DNA of 16,788 nt, taken from the NCBI GenBank assembly GCA_050735975.1, contig JBOHVS010000382.1:1-16788 (forward strand), written 5' to 3'. A model generated the notes under the pieces. The model saw nothing but the letters and a program-made list of their open reading frames with translations, was not told where the DNA came from and did no database searches. The DNA comes from DATMBL01 sp050735975 (GTDB lineage: Bacteria; Desulfobacterota; Binatia; UBA9968). The position numbers and the translations under genes are program-made. Numbering within the stretch: the first letter of the stretch is position 1; each line of letters opens with the position of its first letter. This document shows, in pieces, positions 14,080-16,788 of this stretch.

Positions 14080-14397
14080 GAAGTTCTCCTAACGAGTGGT
14101 GTGAAGAGGCGGTGCAGTTCGTAATCTTATCCAAATCATCTTTATCTGCCAAGTGAAGAAATTCGGCCCTGATCCGTCGATAAGGGGGCGCTTGCTTCGT
14201 TGTCGCTTCGGCCGCGCATCCTCACGTACTGCCCGCGTACGCTCCTGTGCGCGGCCTGGCTCCGCCTTGCACCCACCGCCTTCTCGACGGCCAGGAATTA
14301 CCTATTATGATTTGGCATCGGTAAGACGCTGGACAATCCGCCGCCTTCCGGTTTAGAAATAGCGTGCAACATTCATTTATCACCCGGAGGTAATTAG
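14080..14397. other. 318-base intergenic region with GC-rich palindromes
   Basis: This lies between divergent genes and should hold both promoters. GGCCGCGCA (14210-14218) pairs perfectly with TGCGCGGCC (14248-14256). Within its 29-base interior, CGTAC (14225-14229) pairs with GTACG (14237-14241). CCTGGC (14255-14260) then pairs with GCCAGG (14290-14295), overlapping the first stem, so the two folds may compete. The strong GGAGG of the downstream gene is at 14386-14390. No coding region is supported. Confidence 0.55.
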
Positions 14398-16623
14398 ATG
14401 ATGCAGGTTGTCGGAAGACCAACGCCGAGGGTTGAAGGCGAGCTAAAGGTAAGTGGAAAGGCGCTTTACAGCGCGGACTTGAATCTGCCCGGCACACTGT
14501 GGGGGAAGGTGCTGCGAAGTCCGATCTCGTATGGCCGCATCAAAAGCATCGATATCAGCAAGGCGCGGCAGGTTTTCGGGGTGAAGGCGGTGATTACGGG
14601 GGAGAACGTAAGCGGCCTCAGGATCGGCCGATGCATCTACGATACGCCGGTTTTGGCGGACGGATTGGTTCGGTTTATCGGCGAGAAGGTTGCCGCAGTC
14701 GCTGCCGAGACGGCGGAGGCGGCGGACCAGGCGCTGGATCTGATCGAAGTCGAGTACGACGAAATGGAGCCACTGCTCGATCCGCTTGAAGCGATGAAGC
14801 CCGATGCGCCGATACTCCATCCCGACCTGCTGTCGTATAAAGGCCTGCCGGTTCCTGTGGAAAAACCCAGCAACATTTTCGTTTATATCAAGTGGGGGAA
14901 GGGCGATATCGAAGCCGGCTTTAGTCAAGCCGATTTGGTGGTTGAAAACGTTTTTACAACCCAAGTCACCCACCAATCCTATCTGGAGCCTCATGCGTGC
15001 GTGGTGAAAGCGGAGCCCTCCGGTGGCGCGGAAATCTGGTCCTGCAGCAAGACGCCGTTCGCCGTCAGGACGCAACTCTCCAATTGCATCGGCATCGAAA
15101 AAGAGAAGCTGGTTTTTCATCCGACGCATATCGGCGGCGACTTCGGCGGTAAGGGCGGATTCATGGACGTTCCCGTGTGTTACTTTCTGTCATTGAAGAG
15201 CCGGCAGCCGGTGAAGATGGTGATGGACTATTCGGAAGAGTTGGTGGCCGGGAATCCGCGTCACGCGTCGGTCATCAAGGTAAAGACAGGCGTCAAGAAA
15301 GACGGCAGGATCGTGGCGCACCATATGGATTTTGTCTTCGACAGCGGCGCCTACGGGTCGATGAAGCCGGCGGGGTACCTGATCGGGGCACAGACCTGTG
15401 CGGGACCCTACAAGATCGCCAACTGTCTCATCGAGGAGCGGGTGGTCTACACGAACAAAATCCCGTGCGGCCACATGCGAGCGCCGGGCGATCCCCAGGG
15501 CTTCTTCGCCAATGAGAGCCAAATGGACATGGTGGCGCGAAAGCTCTCCATGGACCCGGCTGAATTCAAGCGCAAGAACCTGTTGCAGGATGGCAACGAG
15601 ACTCCGATCGGCGGCCACATCTCCCATATCCGAGGCGTGGAAGCGTTGGAGAAGGCAATTCGGTTGTCCGGCTATCATAAGCCGAAGTCGAAGAATGTCG
15701 GGCGCGGTCTGTCATTCTCTGAATGGAGCCCGAGCGGCGGCGAAGGCAATGTGTTCGTTACGATCGGCGAAGACGGCAAGGTAAGAGTGTCATCTCCGGT
15801 GGTCGACCAGGGCGCCGGCGTGCTTACGGTCATCGTCGAGGTTGTGGGCGAGGAGCTTAAAGTCCCTGCTGATGAAATCCAGCTGCAACAGCTGGATAGC
15901 TCTGCTGTTCCGAGCGATGGCGGGGTCGGCGGCAGCCGCGCGACGCGGGTGTACGGCAACGCGTCTTATGACGCCGGCACACAGGCCAAAGCGGAAATGA
16001 TCGCGGTCGCGGCCGCAAAATTGGCCGTGAAGCCGGAGGAGCTTGAGCTTGCAAAGAGCGCGGTCGTACACCGGCGCTCAAAAAGACAGATGAGCTTTGC
16101 CGAAGTGGTCAAGGCCAAGGGCTCGCCGATCAAGGTCAAAGGGTATTACAAGAGCGCGGAGAAATCTCACGATGCTTCAGTTTCGGCGCAGATCGCGGAG
16201 GTGCATGTCGACCCGGACACCGGACAGGTCACCTTGCGGCAGATGGTCTCGGCTCACACGACCGGAAAAGTGATCAACCCTCTTATGCATCAAGGACAGA
16301 TCGACGGCGGGGTCGTGTTCGGTCTGGGTTATGCTTTGACGGAAGAGGTGATGTTCGACGGAGGCAGGATCACAACAACGAATTTCGGCGAGTTCAAAAT
16401 TCCCAACATCCAGGACATTCCGCCGCTCAAGACCGCGGTGATGGAGACGGTTCCGCATGGACCGGGTCCTTACAACAGCCTGGCGATCGGTGAAGTGGCT
16501 AACACACCAACGGCGGCGGCGGTAGCGAACGCGGTTGCCGATGCGTGTGGGGTGCGGATTACGGACCTGCCGATCACGGCGGAAAAGGTTTATGAAGCGT
16601 TGAAGGCGCGCCGCTCGCACTAG
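14398..16623 (+). CDS. Xanthine dehydrogenase-family molybdopterin-binding (large) subunit
   Basis: This 741-residue protein is a complete large subunit of the molybdenum hydroxylase family (xanthine dehydrogenase, aldehyde oxidoreductase, CO dehydrogenase CoxL, 4-hydroxybenzoyl-CoA reductase). The N-terminal GRPTPRVEGELKVSGKALY and RSPISYGRI are typical of the a/b hammerhead domain. Cofactor-domain motifs follow: HIGGDFGGKG (244-253), MRAPGDPQGFFANESQMD (360-377), VVDQGAG (468-474), DGGVGGSRAT (507-516), and AIGEVANTPTAAA near 696-708, with Glu699 at the position of the catalytic glutamate. It would bind Mo with molybdopterin cytosine dinucleotide and hydroxylate a carbon next to nitrogen or an aldehyde. 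The FAD and 2Fe-2S partner subunits are not in the window; they may lie further right. ATG 14398 follows GGAGG at 7 bases. Substrate unknown. Confidence 0.93.
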   Translation: MMQVVGRPTPRVEGELKVSGKALYSADLNLPGTLWGKVLRSPISYGRIKSIDISKARQVFGVKAVITGENVSGLRIGRCIYDTPVLADGLVRFIGEKVAAVAAETAEAADQALDLIEVEYDEMEPLLDPLEAMKPDAPILHPDLLSYKGLPVPVEKPSNIFVYIKWGKGDIEAGFSQADLVVENVFTTQVTHQSYLEPHACVVKAEPSGGAEIWSCSKTPFAVRTQLSNCIGIEKEKLVFHPTHIGGDFGGKGGFMDVPVCYFLSLKSRQPVKMVMDYSEELVAGNPRHASVIKVKTGVKKDGRIVAHHMDFVFDSGAYGSMKPAGYLIGAQTCAGPYKIANCLIEERVVYTNKIPCGHMRAPGDPQGFFANESQMDMVARKLSMDPAEFKRKNLLQDGNETPIGGHISHIRGVEALEKAIRLSGYHKPKSKNVGRGLSFSEWSPSGGEGNVFVTIGEDGKVRVSSPVVDQGAGVLTVIVEVVGEELKVPADEIQLQQLDSSAVPSDGGVGGSRATRVYGNASYDAGTQAKAEMIAVAAAKLAVKPEELELAKSAVVHRRSKRQMSFAEVVKAKGSPIKVKGYYKSAEKSHDASVSAQIAEVHVDPDTGQVTLRQMVSAHTTGKVINPLMHQGQIDGGVVFGLGYALTEEVMFDGGRITTTNFGEFKIPNIQDIPPLKTAVMETVPHGPGPYNSLAIGEVANTPTAAAVANAVADACGVRITDLPITAEKVYEALKARRSH

Positions 16624-16678
16624 CTCGGATTATTCACGAGGCCGGGAACACTATCAACGAACTGTCGTGTTCTCTTTC

Positions 16679-16788
16679 ATTGCAAATTTCAAATTGTAAA
16701 GTGCAAAAGTCAAAATGAATAAAACCTTAACAGGTCGAAAACGAGGGACAGCTCCCTGTCCGAACATTTTTCAATTTGCAATTTACAC
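16679..16788. repeat. AT-rich patch with inverted repeats (runs off window end)
   Basis: ATTGCAAATT (16679-16688) recurs inverted as AATTTGCAAT (16773-16782). Between them GGACAG (16746-16751) pairs with CTGTCC (16756-16761) around CTCC, followed after five bases by five T. The inner stem could act as a weak terminator for the Mo-hydroxylase gene. The AT-rich arms look like a dispersed intergenic repeat, cut by the window edge. Confidence 0.4.

Noticed and set aside
14443..15129. 228-residue antisense frame under the Mo-hydroxylase gene
   Set aside because: It is a by-product of GC-rich codon usage; the sense strand has all family motifs.

Overview
The window is ordinary bacterial chromosome of roughly 55% GC: short intergenic gaps, Shine-Dalgarno starts on most genes, and genes on both strands. 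Gene content suggests a soil or sediment Gram-negative with a broad catabolic repertoire. It includes a nitrate/sulfonate/taurine-type ABC permease, an arylmalonate decarboxylase/maleate isomerase-like protein, an amidohydrolase-2 protein, a RidA protein, a thiolase-DUF35 fusion and a large molybdenum hydroxylase subunit. A lipoprotein signal and a secreted TPR protein support a Gram-negative envelope. This mix resembles uncultured lineages such as Binatia/Desulfobacterota, Rokubacteria or Tectomicrobia. That placement is inference from gene content only; no rRNA or phylogenetic marker is present.

Layout. 1-2150 (+): end of an ABC permease gene with a hairpin after it, a secreted TPR protein, and an AMDase/maleate-isomerase-like protein. 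The last two are preceded by purine-rich repeat tracts. 2150-2440: a nested palindromic element. 2438-3262 (-): an alpha/beta hydrolase interrupted by one in-frame TGA. 3409-3717 (+): a BON-domain lipoprotein. 3803-4117 (-): the frameshifted C-terminal remnant of an ABC substrate-binding protein, ending where an MFS gene begins. 4121-7182 (+): MFS transporter, sirtuin, a third purine-rich tract and an amidohydrolase. 7199-10561 (-): RidA protein, a second REP-like pair, a YbfF-like esterase and a two-membrane-segment coiled-coil/SH3b protein. 10562-11075: no confident gene. 11076-14079 (-): thiolase-DUF35 fusion and a DUF2130 protein. 14080-14397: GC-rich palindromes. 14398-16623 (+): xanthine dehydrogenase-family large subunit. 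The window ends in an AT-rich patch with inverted repeats.

No single pathway ties the genes together. Several (permease, substrate-binding remnant, AMDase-like, amidohydrolase, RidA, Mo-hydroxylase, thiolase) fit uptake and breakdown of small organic acids or aromatics, but the substrates cannot be read from the sequence. I found no CRISPR array, tRNA, rRNA, intact transposase, phage gene or recognisable defence operon. The most notable features are the intergenic repeat families (purine-rich tracts and REP-like palindrome pairs, one nested in an outer inverted repeat), two decaying genes, and two enzymes whose expected catalytic cysteines are replaced.
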